Source: Mesorhizobium metallidurans STM 2683
GTDB lineage: Bacteria; Pseudomonadota; Alphaproteobacteria; Rhizobiales; Rhizobiaceae
DNA length: 46,130 nucleotides
Assembly (NCBI RefSeq): GCF_000350085.1
Contig: NZ_CAUM01000148.1
Span: 1-46,130, forward strand
Direction: 5' to 3'
A program made the translations under genes and the position numbers. The notes below the pieces were generated by a model. The model worked only from the letters and a program-made list of their open reading frames with translations. It did no database searches and was not told where the DNA came from. This document shows, one piece after another, positions 15,862 to 23,801 of this stretch (the stretch's first letter is position 1; every line of letters starts with the position of its first letter).

Positions 15862-17817
15862 CTATGCGCGTCCAGCCCTGCCCGAGGACACGCCGAACCC
15901 TTCGATTAGCGCTTCCGTTGCTTGTACATCATTGAATTGCGCCTGAATCTCGAGCAGATGCCGGAAGTTTTCGTCCGAGGGATCCTGATCGAGCGTTGCC
16001 TGCGCCTGTTTCAGCTCTCTATGTAAGGTGCGCGCGCTGCGCTGCAAGTGCAGCGCCTGGTTGAAGGCATCGCGAGCATCGTCAAGTCCCGCGGTTTCCA
16101 GCGCCGGCCATTGCCGCGCGCGCTTGATCAGCGCCACCGCGCGTTCCCAGATCTCGCCGCAGCCGGCCCGCTCGATCGTCGCGATGACCGCATTGCGGTC
16201 GTCGGCCATGTCATGCGCCATCGCATCGAGGATTGCCGCATGCAGCCGCCTCAGGTCGGTGTTGGCGAGATCGAGAAATTCGACGTGGGCGAAATTCTCG
16301 TCGATCAGCGCCGGATGGTTGATCAGCGCCACGATGATCGTCGCCTCGCGCACCGACATGCCCTCTGCGCCGCGCTTGACCAGCGCAGAGCGGCCAAGGC
16401 TTTCCGTGATCGCGGTGCGGCCGCCGGCATTGCCGCCGCGTGCGAACTGTCCGCCCGGCGCCGCACCCTTGCCCTGGAAGCGCTCGCCTGGCCGGCCGCC
16501 TTGGCGCCCGCCGCGCTGGCTGCCGAAGAAGCTCAGCACCCGCTCGCGCATCTCCTGTTGGTAGTGATAGCGCAGGCTCTCGTCGCGGATGCGGCTGGTC
16601 AGTTCGCGCAGCGTCTTTTCCAGTTCCGCCCGCCGCTCCGGCGTGTCGAAGACGCCGACCGATGTTTCGCGCATCCACAAAAGGTCGGCGAGCGGCCGCG
16701 CTTCGGCAAGCACCGCGCGGAACGCGTCCGGGCCCTCGGCCTTGACCAGGTCGTCCGGATCCTTGCCTTCCGGCAGCAGCGCAAAACGCGCCGAACGGCC
16801 GGCCTGAACCGCCGGCAGCGCCATGTCGGCGGCCCGCCATGCCGCCTTCAGCCCGGCCTGATCGCCGTCGAAGCATAAGACTGGCTCGCCGGCCATCCGC
16901 CACAGAAGTTCGAGCTGGTTTTCGGTGAGCGCTGTGCCGAGCGGCGCCACGACATTCTCGAAGCCGGCCTGGGCCAGCGCGATCACGTCCATATAGCCTT
17001 CGACGGCAATGACGGTGCCGCCCTTGGCCAAAGCCCCCTTTCCCAGCGCTTGGCGGGCGCGGGCGAAATTGTAGAGCACATTGCCCTTGTGGAAGAGTTC
17101 CGTGTCGGGTGAATTCATGTATTTGGCCAGCGCATCCGGCGCCAGCGCCCGCCCGCCGAAGGCAATGATCTTGCCCCTGGAATCGGGGATCGGAAACATG
17201 ATGCGGTCACGGAACCAGTCGTAGGAGACCGGAATGTCGTCGCCGTGGCGCACCAGACCGCAGGCCTCGATATCGGCCTTGGGCACGCCCTTGGCGGCAA
17301 GATGCTCCTTCAATGCATTGCGGCTGTCCGGCGCGTAGCCGAGGCGGAACGACTGCTGCGTCGCCGGCGTCAGCCCGCGCTCTCGCAGATAGGCGCGGGC
17401 TTTTGCGCCCTCCGGTCCCTGCAGCCGCTCCTGGAAGAAGGTCGTCGCCATCTCCATGACATCGGTCAGGCTGGCGCGTTCCTTCTCGCGCCGCTCCTCC
17501 TCGGCATCGCGCACCGGCATCGGCACGCCTGCCATGTCGGCGATCTTCTCGACAGCTTCGGGAAAGCTCATCCCGTCAAGCTCGGTGAGGAATTTGAAGT
17601 GATCGCCCGAGACCGAGCAGCCGAAGCAGTGATAGCGGCCCTTCTTGTCCTCGCAGTGGAAGGACGGGCTCTTCTCGCCATGGAACGGACAGCATGCCCA
17701 ATAATCGCCACGCGGCGCGTTGGTCTTCCTCCTGTCCCACGCGACGCGCTGGCCGATAACCGATGAAATCGGCACGCGGTCGCGTATCTCGTCGAGGAAG
17801 GCGGGCGGAAAGCGCAT
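15862..17817 (-). CDS. dnaG: DNA primase
   Basis: A 651-residue DnaG primase. The N-terminal CHC2 zinc finger is C43/H46/C64/C67 (CCPFHGEKSPSFHC, YHCFGC). The catalytic TOPRIM domain contains VIAVEGYMDVIALA and CFDGDQAG, and a helical DnaB-binding C-terminal part follows. A Gly/Arg-rich linker at about 450-490 joins them. It synthesises RNA primers at the replication fork. The start MRFPPAFLDEIRD at 17817 matches the family start; the longer upstream frame runs through the terminator of the neighbouring gene and is rejected. It lies upstream of rpoD on the same strand, as is usual for this macromolecular-synthesis pair. Confidence 0.97.
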   Translation of the reverse strand: MRFPPAFLDEIRDRVPISSVIGQRVAWDRRKTNAPRGDYWACCPFHGEKSPSFHCEDKKGRYHCFGCSVSGDHFKFLTELDGMSFPEAVEKIADMAGVPMPVRDAEEERREKERASLTDVMEMATTFFQERLQGPEGAKARAYLRERGLTPATQQSFRLGYAPDSRNALKEHLAAKGVPKADIEACGLVRHGDDIPVSYDWFRDRIMFPIPDSRGKIIAFGGRALAPDALAKYMNSPDTELFHKGNVLYNFARARQALGKGALAKGGTVIAVEGYMDVIALAQAGFENVVAPLGTALTENQLELLWRMAGEPVLCFDGDQAGLKAAWRAADMALPAVQAGRSARFALLPEGKDPDDLVKAEGPDAFRAVLAEARPLADLLWMRETSVGVFDTPERRAELEKTLRELTSRIRDESLRYHYQQEMRERVLSFFGSQRGGRQGGRPGERFQGKGAAPGGQFARGGNAGGRTAITESLGRSALVKRGAEGMSVREATIIVALINHPALIDENFAHVEFLDLANTDLRRLHAAILDAMAHDMADDRNAVIATIERAGCGEIWERAVALIKRARQWPALETAGLDDARDAFNQALHLQRSARTLHRELKQAQATLDQDPSDENFRHLLEIQAQFNDVQATEALIEGFGVSSGRAGRA

Positions 17818-17900
17818 GAGGAACTCTTTTCCCCACCATATAATCATACCTGCGAAGTCCGACGACCCCGAATACCGACCATACCCGGTTTCCACAGGGC

Positions 17901-17934
17901 AAAAAGAAGGCGGCCGTTTCGGGCCGCCTTCTTT
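17901..17934 (-). terminator. intrinsic terminator after the RcnB-like gene
   Basis: A perfect 13-bp stem, AAAGAAGGCGGCC / GGCCGCCTTCTTT (17903-17915 and 17922-17934), has a 6-base loop and, on the minus strand, ends in TTTTT. It separates the RcnB-like gene from dnaG. Confidence 0.88.
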
Positions 17935-17965
17935 CAGGTTCCAGCATGGCTGGCACAACGGGACT

Positions 17966-18337
17966 TTACTGCGCGGCGATGGCGCCGAAGATGATGCCGG
18001 AGGCAATGCTGACCAGCACGTAGTCGTTACCGACCCGGATCCACTCCTGGCCGCGGCCCGGACGGTGCAGGCCATAGCGGCCGTAGTCGCGGATCGGCTG
18101 GTGGCGCTTCCAGCTGGAATATCTCTGGCCGTTGCGCCAATGGCTCCTTTTCACGACGACCTTCTTCTTCACAACGACACGCTTCTTCACGTCGACGTGC
18201 TTGCCGGGCTTCTTCCAATCGACCTGACTGTAGTTTGACTGCGGGGCAACAGGCGCATTGAGCGGCGCTGCCTGGCCGGTCAGGGACGTGGCGGCCAGCA
18301 TCGAGAGAGCGACTGCGGAAAGAATGATGCGTTTCAT
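17966..18337 (-). CDS. RcnB-like small periplasmic protein
   Basis: A 123-residue secreted protein. The signal peptide is about MKRIILSAVALSMLAATSLT ending AQAA-type near residue 24. A highly basic Lys/Val-rich stretch (VDVKKRVVVKKKVVVKRSHW) follows. The C-terminus has the RcnB-family ending (GRGQEWIRVGNDYVLVSIAS, then GIIFGAIAAQ). Escherichia coli RcnB tunes nickel and cobalt homeostasis in the periplasm, but many alphaproteobacterial members are uncharacterised, so metal function is only a family-level guess. It is bounded by a strong terminator and divergent from the Na/Pi gene. Confidence 0.82.
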   Translation of the reverse strand: MKRIILSAVALSMLAATSLTGQAAPLNAPVAPQSNYSQVDWKKPGKHVDVKKRVVVKKKVVVKRSHWRNGQRYSSWKRHQPIRDYGRYGLHRPGRGQEWIRVGNDYVLVSIASGIIFGAIAAQ

Positions 18338-18406
18338 GGTGGGTACTCCTGGTTGTCGATGCGCAAGCAGTAGCTCCCGAAGGATGAACCGAAACTGAAT
18401 ATGCAG

Positions 18407-18428
18407 ATTACGTTTTTGTAATGATTAC
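18407..18428. promoter_or_regulatory. ATTAC/GTAAT repeat in the rcnB-Na/Pi gap
   Basis: ATTAC (18407-18411), then GTAAT-G-ATTAC (18418-18428), make overlapping inverted repeats in the AT-rich part of the 387-base divergent gap. GTAATC occurs twice more at 18616-18621 and 18625-18630. These could be regulator sites; no protein is assigned. Nothing else is recognised in this gap apart from the short frame at 18642. Confidence 0.3.
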
Positions 18429-18641
18429 CTATATTTACATCATCTAATTCAACACTCTCATCAAACCGGAGTTAAACCTATCGCCCGCACCTGATCGAGC
18501 GGGCCCGCACTGGGCGGCAGCCTGTGCAACCATTTTGCCATTCATCCATTTCCGACACGCCCTGTCGCGCGCCGGCCGCAGCCCGTATCGGGCAAAAATT
18601 ATTATCCGGCTAAGCGTAATCAGAGTAATCTCGGCTTTGCA

Positions 18642-18728
18642 ATGTCCATGATTCCAACCCTCTTCCGCCAGTTCGCCATCACGATGCACGTGCTGTTGGC
18701 GCCCGTCGGATTGCTGAGGCCGGCATGA
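18642..18728 (+). CDS. possible 28-codon leader frame coupled to the Na/Pi gene
   Basis: A short frame starting ATG TCC ATG ATT encodes a hydrophobic peptide (MSMIPTLFRQFAITMHVLLA, then eight more residues). It ends with a TGA that overlaps the ATG of the Na/Pi cotransporter gene (ATGA, 18725-18728). That overlap is the pattern of translational coupling. There is no good ribosome site in front of it, and it could be chance. No homologue is recognised. Confidence 0.22.
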   Translation: MSMIPTLFRQFAITMHVLLAPVGLLRPA

Positions 18729-20386
18729 GCGGCTCCGTCGTCCTCCTGCATCTTGCCGGCGCTGTGGCCCTGATGCTGTTTGCCACCCGCATGGTGAAGA
18801 CCGGCGTCGAGCGCGCCTATGGCGATGTGCTGCGCCACAAGCTGCGCGCCACCATGCGCAATCCTTTCATGGCGGTCCTGGCCGGCTGCGGCCTGGCGGT
18901 CGCGCTGCAAAGTTCCACCGCCGTCACCTTGCTGGTCGGCTCGTTCGCCGGCGCCGGCATCGTCAGCGGCATGTCGGGCCAGCTTGCCGTGCGCGGCGCC
19001 GAGATCGGCTCGGCACTGGTGGTCAAGCTGCTCACCTTTGATCTCACGCTGCTGGTGCCGGTCTGCCTTGTCGCCGGCACCGTCATGTTCATGGCCACCG
19101 AACGGCGCGACTGGCGCCAGTTCGGCCGCATCCTGGTCGGTATCGGCCTGCTTGTCCTGTCGCTCGAAATGATCGGCCAGGCGTCGGAGCCGCTGCGCCA
19201 GAGCACGCTGATGCCGGTCATCGTCAATTACTTCTCCGGCGATCCGGTCACCGCCTATTTGCTGGCCGCGCTGGTCACCTGGCTGTTCCATTCCTCGATC
19301 GCCGCGGTCCTGCTTATGGTCACGCTTGCCGGCCGTGGCTTCATCCCGCCCGAACTCGGCATCGTGCTGATGCTCGGCGTCAATCTCGGCTCGTCGATCA
19401 TCGCGCCGCTGCTCACCCGCAATGCGGAGCCAGCCGTGCGCGTGGTGCCGATCGGCAACCTCTTGATGCGCGGCATGAGCTCGCTGGTCATGCTCATCCT
19501 GTTCCTGTCGTTCGAGCCGCCGGTCGCCTTTCTTGGCGCCACCGTGCCCGACCAGATCGTCAACGCCCATATCCTGTTCAACGTCCTGATCCTGCTTGCC
19601 GGCCTCCCGCTGGCCGGCCTCGTCTACCGCGCCTCGGAGAAGATCGTCGCGCTGGGCACCAAGCCGGCGGCCGAAGGGCTCGAAATCATCGAGCTGTCAG
19701 CGCTCAACGACAGCGCTCTCGACACGCCGAGCCAGGCGCTGGCCAACGCCACCCGCGAGGTGGTCCGTGTCTGTGAAACGGTCGAGATCATGCTGAAACG
19801 CATCATCGAGCTCTACGAGAGCGCCGACGCCGGCAAGATCAAGGCGCTGGCTGCGCTCGACGATCGCGTCGACAAAAAGCATGCGGCGATAAAGCTCTAT
19901 CTCGCCAAGGTCACCAAGAACCCGCTCTCCGAGGACGAGGCATTGCGCTGCCAGGAGCTGATCGGCGCCTGCGTCAAGCTCGAACAGGTCGGCGACATCA
20001 TCGTACGCAACATGCTGGTGCATGTCAGGAAGAAGCTCGAACGCGGGCTGGAATTCACGCCCGAAGGCTGGCGCGAGCTGTCCGCCTTCCATGCCTCGGT
20101 GCTGGCTAATGCGCGACTCGCCTTCAACGTCCTGGTGTCGCGCGATCCCGAGACCGCCCGCCAGCTGGTGCTCGAAAAGGACCGGCTGCGCGATCGCGAG
20201 AAGGAAACCAGCGCCAGCCATTTCGTGCGGCTGCGCGACGGCAGCGCCAAGAGCGTCGAGACCAGTTCCATCCATCTCGACACGATCCGCGACCTGAAGC
20301 AGATCAACTCGCTGCTCGCCTCGATGGCCTATCCCGTTCTGGAAGAACGCGGCCTGCTCGGCGGCTCGCGGCTGAAGGCCGGTTAG
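18725..20386 (+). CDS. Na/Pi cotransporter family protein with PhoU-like domain
   Basis: A 553-residue membrane protein with two inverted Na/Pi-cotransporter repeats in the first 310 residues. Signature serine motifs are LQSSTAVTLLVGSF near residue 61 and FHSSIAAVLLMVT near residue 195. After residue 330 a soluble helical PhoU-like domain follows (ANATREVVRVCETVEIMLKR ... CVKLEQVGDIIVRN). It should import phosphate with sodium, or act as a YjbB-type phosphate exporter. The cytoplasmic PhoU-like domain probably gates it. The start ATG overlaps the stop of a tiny upstream frame. Direction of transport is not decidable here. Confidence 0.9.
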   Translation: MSGSVVLLHLAGAVALMLFATRMVKTGVERAYGDVLRHKLRATMRNPFMAVLAGCGLAVALQSSTAVTLLVGSFAGAGIVSGMSGQLAVRGAEIGSALVVKLLTFDLTLLVPVCLVAGTVMFMATERRDWRQFGRILVGIGLLVLSLEMIGQASEPLRQSTLMPVIVNYFSGDPVTAYLLAALVTWLFHSSIAAVLLMVTLAGRGFIPPELGIVLMLGVNLGSSIIAPLLTRNAEPAVRVVPIGNLLMRGMSSLVMLILFLSFEPPVAFLGATVPDQIVNAHILFNVLILLAGLPLAGLVYRASEKIVALGTKPAAEGLEIIELSALNDSALDTPSQALANATREVVRVCETVEIMLKRIIELYESADAGKIKALAALDDRVDKKHAAIKLYLAKVTKNPLSEDEALRCQELIGACVKLEQVGDIIVRNMLVHVRKKLERGLEFTPEGWRELSAFHASVLANARLAFNVLVSRDPETARQLVLEKDRLRDREKETSASHFVRLRDGSAKSVETSSIHLDTIRDLKQINSLLASMAYPVLEERGLLGGSRLKAG

Positions 20387-20535
20387 GCCGGGCCTGCAAG
20401 CCGAAAATTGCTGTCGGGAATAGCGGCTTGGAACCAGATTCTACCTTTCGGGCCAAACCAGGAAAATTAGTCTTTGCTCATCCTTGGGTGTCTCGGCTAA
20501 GGATCACCCCGGTCTATTGGGAGGATAATCGGTCG

Positions 20536-20745
20536 ATGGATACCCATTCGCGCAGCTTCGCCAAGGCGCTCTCCTGGCGCGTTACCGGCACCATCGACAC
20601 GATGATCATTTCGCTGGTCGTGACCGGAAGCATCAAGCTCGCCGCGGCCATCGGCCTGACCGAGGTCGTGACCAAGTCGCTACTTTATTATTTTCACGAG
20701 CGGGCCTGGCTGAGAATTCCTTACGGCAGGAAGACAGCCGCATAG
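20536..20745 (+). CDS. DUF2061 domain membrane protein
   Basis: A 69-residue DUF2061 protein. It starts HSRSFAKALSWRVTGTIDTM, has two short hydrophobic segments (residues 22-34 and 38-55), and ends in the family's YYFHERAWLRIPYG. Function is unknown; it is probably a small inner-membrane protein. GGGAGG lies 12 bases upstream of the ATG at 20536, which decides this start over longer frames. It follows the Na/Pi gene on the same strand after 149 bases. Confidence 0.82.
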   Translation: MDTHSRSFAKALSWRVTGTIDTMIISLVVTGSIKLAAAIGLTEVVTKSLLYYFHERAWLRIPYGRKTAA

Positions 20746-20868
20746 CCCTGCCGGCATCAACTGGCCAACAGCTCAAGAAAACCTAAAGCGGCCTCGACAA
20801 TTTCTGCATTGCCCGCGGCTCTTATCCGTGATTTGAGGCCAACTCATTCAAGGATCGCTTTTCGCGTC

Positions 20869-22050
20869 ATGCTGCCCCTCTTCGCCCTGTTCTTTGCCGC
20901 CTTCGCCTTCGGCACCACCGAGTTCGTCATTGCCGGCGTGCTGCCGCAAGTGGCGCAAGGGCTTGGCGTTTCGGTTCCGACCGCCGGCTATCTCGTCTCC
21001 GGCTATGCCGGCGGTATCGCAGTGGGCGGTCCGTTATTGGCCCTCGCCACCAACGGCATTTCGCGCAAGGCCTTGCTGCTCGGCCTCGCCATCGCTTTCA
21101 CCATCGGCCAGGCCGCCTGCGCGCTGGCGCCCGACTTTTTATCCATGCTGCTTTTGCGCATCGCCGTGGCCGTGGCGCATGGCGCCTATTTCGGCGTCGC
21201 CATGGTGGTCGCGGTCGGCCTCGTTCCCGAGGACAGGCGCGGCATGGCCGTGGCGGTCATCCTGTCCGGCCTCACCGTCTCCAACGTCATCGGTGTGCCG
21301 GCCGGCACGGCGATCGGCACCCTGTGGGGCTGGCGCGCCACCTTCTGGGTCATGTGCGCGCTGGGCGTGGTGGCGACCCTGGCCATGCTGGCGCTTCTGC
21401 CGCGCACGACAGGTGCATCGAACCGAACGGCGGGGTTCGCCCGCGAGGTGCGTGTGCTGGCCCGCCAGCAGGTCTGGACCTCGCTGATCCTCATGCTGAT
21501 GCTGATGATCGGCCAATTCACCCTGTTCACCTACATCACGCCGACATTGCTTGAAGTCACCGGCCTCGACGAGAGCCTGGTGCCCTGGGTGCTGCTGCTC
21601 AACGGCGTCGGCGCCACGATCGGCGTCTTTCTCGGCGGCAAGCTTTCCGACTGGAAGCTGATGCCGTCGCTGATCACCATGCTTTTCCTGCAGGCGGTGA
21701 TGCTGGCGGTGATCTATGCCGTCAGCCCGTACCCGGTTCCGATGATCGTTGCGATCGTCATCTGGGGTGGCCTGAACTTTGCCATCGGCACGCCGATCCA
21801 GACCCGCATCCTGACCTGGACAGCAGACGCCTCCAACCTTGCCTCCTCGCTGATCCCATCCGGCTTCAATGTCGGGATCGCGCTGGCAGCCTCGCTGGGA
21901 GCCGCCATGCTCAATGCCGGCTACGGCTACCGCAGCCTGCCGGCGATTGGCGCAATCGCCATGCTGGTCGCCGTGGCTGTCGCGCTCGCCTCGCATGTTT
22001 CGGAATGGCGCAGCAAGGCCGCGCCGCCGCTGCCCGCTGCCGCCGAGTAG
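20869..22050 (+). CDS. MFS transporter (DHA1, AraJ-like)
   Basis: A 393-residue major facilitator of the 12-helix DHA1 type. It opens with FGTTEFVIAGVLPQVAQGLG, typical of the AraJ/YdhP sugar- or drug-efflux group, and ends with a short charged tail. It is probably a proton-driven exporter of drugs, sugars or other small molecules; the substrate cannot be inferred. The ATG at 20869 starts right at the first membrane helix with AAGGA about 14 bases upstream; an in-frame TTG at 20809 would add 20 residues. No regulator is adjacent. Confidence 0.87.
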   Translation: MLPLFALFFAAFAFGTTEFVIAGVLPQVAQGLGVSVPTAGYLVSGYAGGIAVGGPLLALATNGISRKALLLGLAIAFTIGQAACALAPDFLSMLLLRIAVAVAHGAYFGVAMVVAVGLVPEDRRGMAVAVILSGLTVSNVIGVPAGTAIGTLWGWRATFWVMCALGVVATLAMLALLPRTTGASNRTAGFAREVRVLARQQVWTSLILMLMLMIGQFTLFTYITPTLLEVTGLDESLVPWVLLLNGVGATIGVFLGGKLSDWKLMPSLITMLFLQAVMLAVIYAVSPYPVPMIVAIVIWGGLNFAIGTPIQTRILTWTADASNLASSLIPSGFNVGIALAASLGAAMLNAGYGYRSLPAIGAIAMLVAVAVALASHVSEWRSKAAPPLPAAAE

Positions 22051-22076
22051 ACGACACCGGGCCGCGCGGATAGGCC

Positions 22077-22388
22077 TTGTTCAGCCTGCCTGGACCGGCG
22101 CGGACAAACTTTGCGGCCGGCCTGGTCAGCGCCGAGCCTACGGACGCCTATGGGAACACGCCGGTCGGTGATATGCGCCGGGCTTTTGTCGAAGGTTCGT
22201 TCGAAGTGAAGGGCGATGCGCGGAAAATGGCCGAAGCGATGATCGCCTCAGTCGAACAGAATACCGCCCCCCGGCGGTTGACCTTCGGCGCCGCCGCCTA
22301 CGCCTCGATCAGCAACGCGCTCCGGAGCAGGCTCGCCGAACTCGAAGACCAGAGGGATGCCGCTTTGTCGATGGATTTCGACGGCTGA
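22077..22388 (+). pseudogene. SDR oxidoreductase gene remnant (C-terminal part only)
   Basis: The 103-codon frame carries only the C-terminal third of an SDR enzyme. It contains LPGPARTNFAAGL, the post-catalytic PG motif with the substrate-loop start, then AGLVSAEPTDAYGNTPVGDM and the terminal helices (APRRLTFGAAAYASISNALR). The Rossmann fold, TGxxxGIG loop and YxxxK are absent, because the MFS stop lies only 26 bases upstream of the TTG that opens the frame. This looks like the 3' remnant of a deleted gene, though a short expressed protein cannot be excluded. Confidence 0.7.
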
Positions 22389-22418
22389 CGGATCAATCCG
22401 GCAATGCGTCTCCGAGCC

Positions 22419-22976
22419 CTACAGATTTATCCGGAAGCGCAGGCTTTCCGCGCCGCCATAGGCGGCGTCCTCGAAGAAGCGGTCGACCAGCTTGCCGCCA
22501 TTGGCCAGGATCACCTTGTGCGACGCCGGATTATGCGGCTTGGCGGTGATCTCGACAAAGGGCAGACCGACCGCCCTCGCCTCGGCGAGCATCAGCCGCA
22601 GCGCTTCGGTCGCATAGCCGCGCCGCCGCTTCCACGGCACCTCCGCATAGCCGATATGGCCGAGCACATGCGACGGCAGTGCGGCGGTGCCGTGCTGCCA
22701 GCGAAAGCCGATGGAACCTGCGGCTTCGCCGTCCCAAATCCAGCGCCGGAAGCCCGGCAGCCGCGGCACTTTCGTGCCGTCGGGCAAGGTGACCGGCGGC
22801 CCCTTCGCTTCCGGATCGTCGAGGCCGGCCAGGAAGGCCACCGGATCCACCTCGATGGCCGCGAGCTGCTCGCGCGTCGCTTCCTCAAGCCGCACATTGT
22901 CGGGCGACCAGCCACGCTCCAGGGCGGCCTTGTAGGACGGAAGGTGCTCGAGCCCCGGTTTGACGATTTCGACCAT
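22419..22976 (-). CDS. GNAT family N-acetyltransferase
   Basis: A 185-residue GNAT acetyltransferase. The acetyl-CoA binding region is about residues 105-130 (GHIGYAEVPWKRRRGYATEA), with the R/Q-x-x-G-x-G/A loop as RRRGYA. Conserved C-terminal strands follow (VEITAKPHNPASHKVILANG). The substrate may be an amine, peptide or antibiotic; none is indicated. The start MVEIVKPGLEHLP at 22976 matches the domain start. It ends convergent to the SDR remnant and lies downstream of the YqeY gene on the same strand. Confidence 0.86.
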   Translation of the reverse strand: MVEIVKPGLEHLPSYKAALERGWSPDNVRLEEATREQLAAIEVDPVAFLAGLDDPEAKGPPVTLPDGTKVPRLPGFRRWIWDGEAAGSIGFRWQHGTAALPSHVLGHIGYAEVPWKRRRGYATEALRLMLAEARAVGLPFVEITAKPHNPASHKVILANGGKLVDRFFEDAAYGGAESLRFRINL

Positions 22977-23022
22977 GAGCCATGCTCCGCTGCCCAACCC
23001 ACAAGGATGGGCGCAAAGAACC

Positions 23023-23475
23023 CTACTGCAGCAGGCTCTTGACGATGCCGCTGGCTTTGCCGAAATCCATCTGGCCGGCATATTTCTGCTTCAGCACCGC
23101 GATCACCTTGCCCATGTCCTTCTGGCTCGCGGCACCTGTGGCGGCGATGGCCTCGCGCGCCGCGGCCGTTATGGCGGCATCATCCAGTTGCGTCGGCAGA
23201 AAGCCGCGGATGATCTCCATCTCGCCGCGCTCCTGCGCGGCGAGTTCCGGCCGCTTGCCGTCTTCGAAGGCCTTGGCCGACTCTTCGCGCTGCTTCACCA
23301 TCTTGGCCAGGATCTGCAGGATCTCCTCGTCGCTGGCCGGCTCCTTGCCGGCGCCGCGATTGGCGATGTCGCGGTCATGGATGGCGGCCTGGATCAGCCG
23401 CAGCGTCGGCAGCCGGTGCTTGTCCTGCGCCTTCATCGCGCTCTTCAGGGATTCGGCGATTTTTGCGCGCATCAT
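23023..23475 (-). CDS. GatB/YqeY domain-containing protein
   Basis: A 150-residue YqeY-like protein. It begins MMRAKIAESLKSAMKAQDKH and contains the family's LPTLRLIQAAIHDRDI, IIRGFLPTQLDDAAI and QKDMGKVIAVLKQKYAGQMD segments. It resembles the tail domain of the GatB amidotransferase subunit, which touches tRNA. Free-standing members may assist aminoacyl-tRNA amidation, but the role is unproven. AAGGAGAAAGC before the ATG at 23475 sets the start. It is divergent from carA across 326 bases, an arrangement common in Hyphomicrobiales. Confidence 0.88.
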   Translation of the reverse strand: MMRAKIAESLKSAMKAQDKHRLPTLRLIQAAIHDRDIANRGAGKEPASDEEILQILAKMVKQREESAKAFEDGKRPELAAQERGEMEIIRGFLPTQLDDAAITAAAREAIAATGAASQKDMGKVIAVLKQKYAGQMDFGKASGIVKSLLQ

Positions 23476-23556
23476 GCTTTCTCCTTCGAACGCGGCGGAA
23501 CATAGCCTCGCCGAAAGCACAAGGCAAATTTCGATTAGGCCGGCAAGCCACTGATA

Positions 23557-23578
23557 TTGTTCGACGATTGTTCGACGA
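23557..23578. repeat. 11-bp perfect tandem duplication in the yqeY-carA gap
   Basis: TTGTTCGACGA occurs twice back to back (23557-23567, 23568-23578), about 30 bases upstream of the candidate carA promoter. It could be a regulator half-site pair or a replication slip. Confidence 0.55.
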
Positions 23579-23609
23579 AATAAATCGCTGGCGGTCACTG
23601 GCTGTATCA

Positions 23610-23638
23610 TTGACCGTTCTGGCGCCTTCCCCTATGTA
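23610..23638 (+). promoter_or_regulatory. candidate carA promoter
   Basis: TTGACC (23610-23615) and TATGTA (23633-23638) are separated by 17 bases, a good match to a sigma-70 promoter. It would give a leader of about 155 bases before the carA ATG, containing the palindrome at 23666-23707. Confidence 0.5.
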
Positions 23639-23665
23639 CTCGGCCTTGCATAAGACAATGAGTTT

Positions 23666-23707
23666 CATGTCGCCCAAACTGCGTAGCGGTTTTGGGACAC
23701 CGACATG
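23666..23707. repeat. rhizobial-type palindrome in the carA leader
   Basis: CATGTCG / CGACATG ends (23666-23672, 23701-23707) enclose CCCAAACTGCG ... GCGGTTTTGGG, forming a long imperfect hairpin. The layout resembles a palindrome widespread between Mesorhizobium-type genes. It also encodes a 13-codon ATG-to-TGA frame, probably by chance. Confidence 0.6.
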
Positions 23708-23801
23708 AACAGGACAGAAAATTGAGGCGCAGGCTCGAGAAATCGCTGCCGCGCGGTTTGCTGCGCCGGACAATCCGCACGCGGCGTTTAGGAGTGCCGC
23801 C

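Noticed and set aside
18620..19570. 316-codon frame antisense to the Na/Pi gene
   Set aside because: Low-complexity Asp/His/Gln-rich translation opposite a well-supported transporter.
23667..23708. 13-codon frame in the carA leader as an attenuator peptide
   Set aside because: It coincides with a palindrome of a widespread repeat type, lacks a ribosome site, and has no run of regulatory codons.
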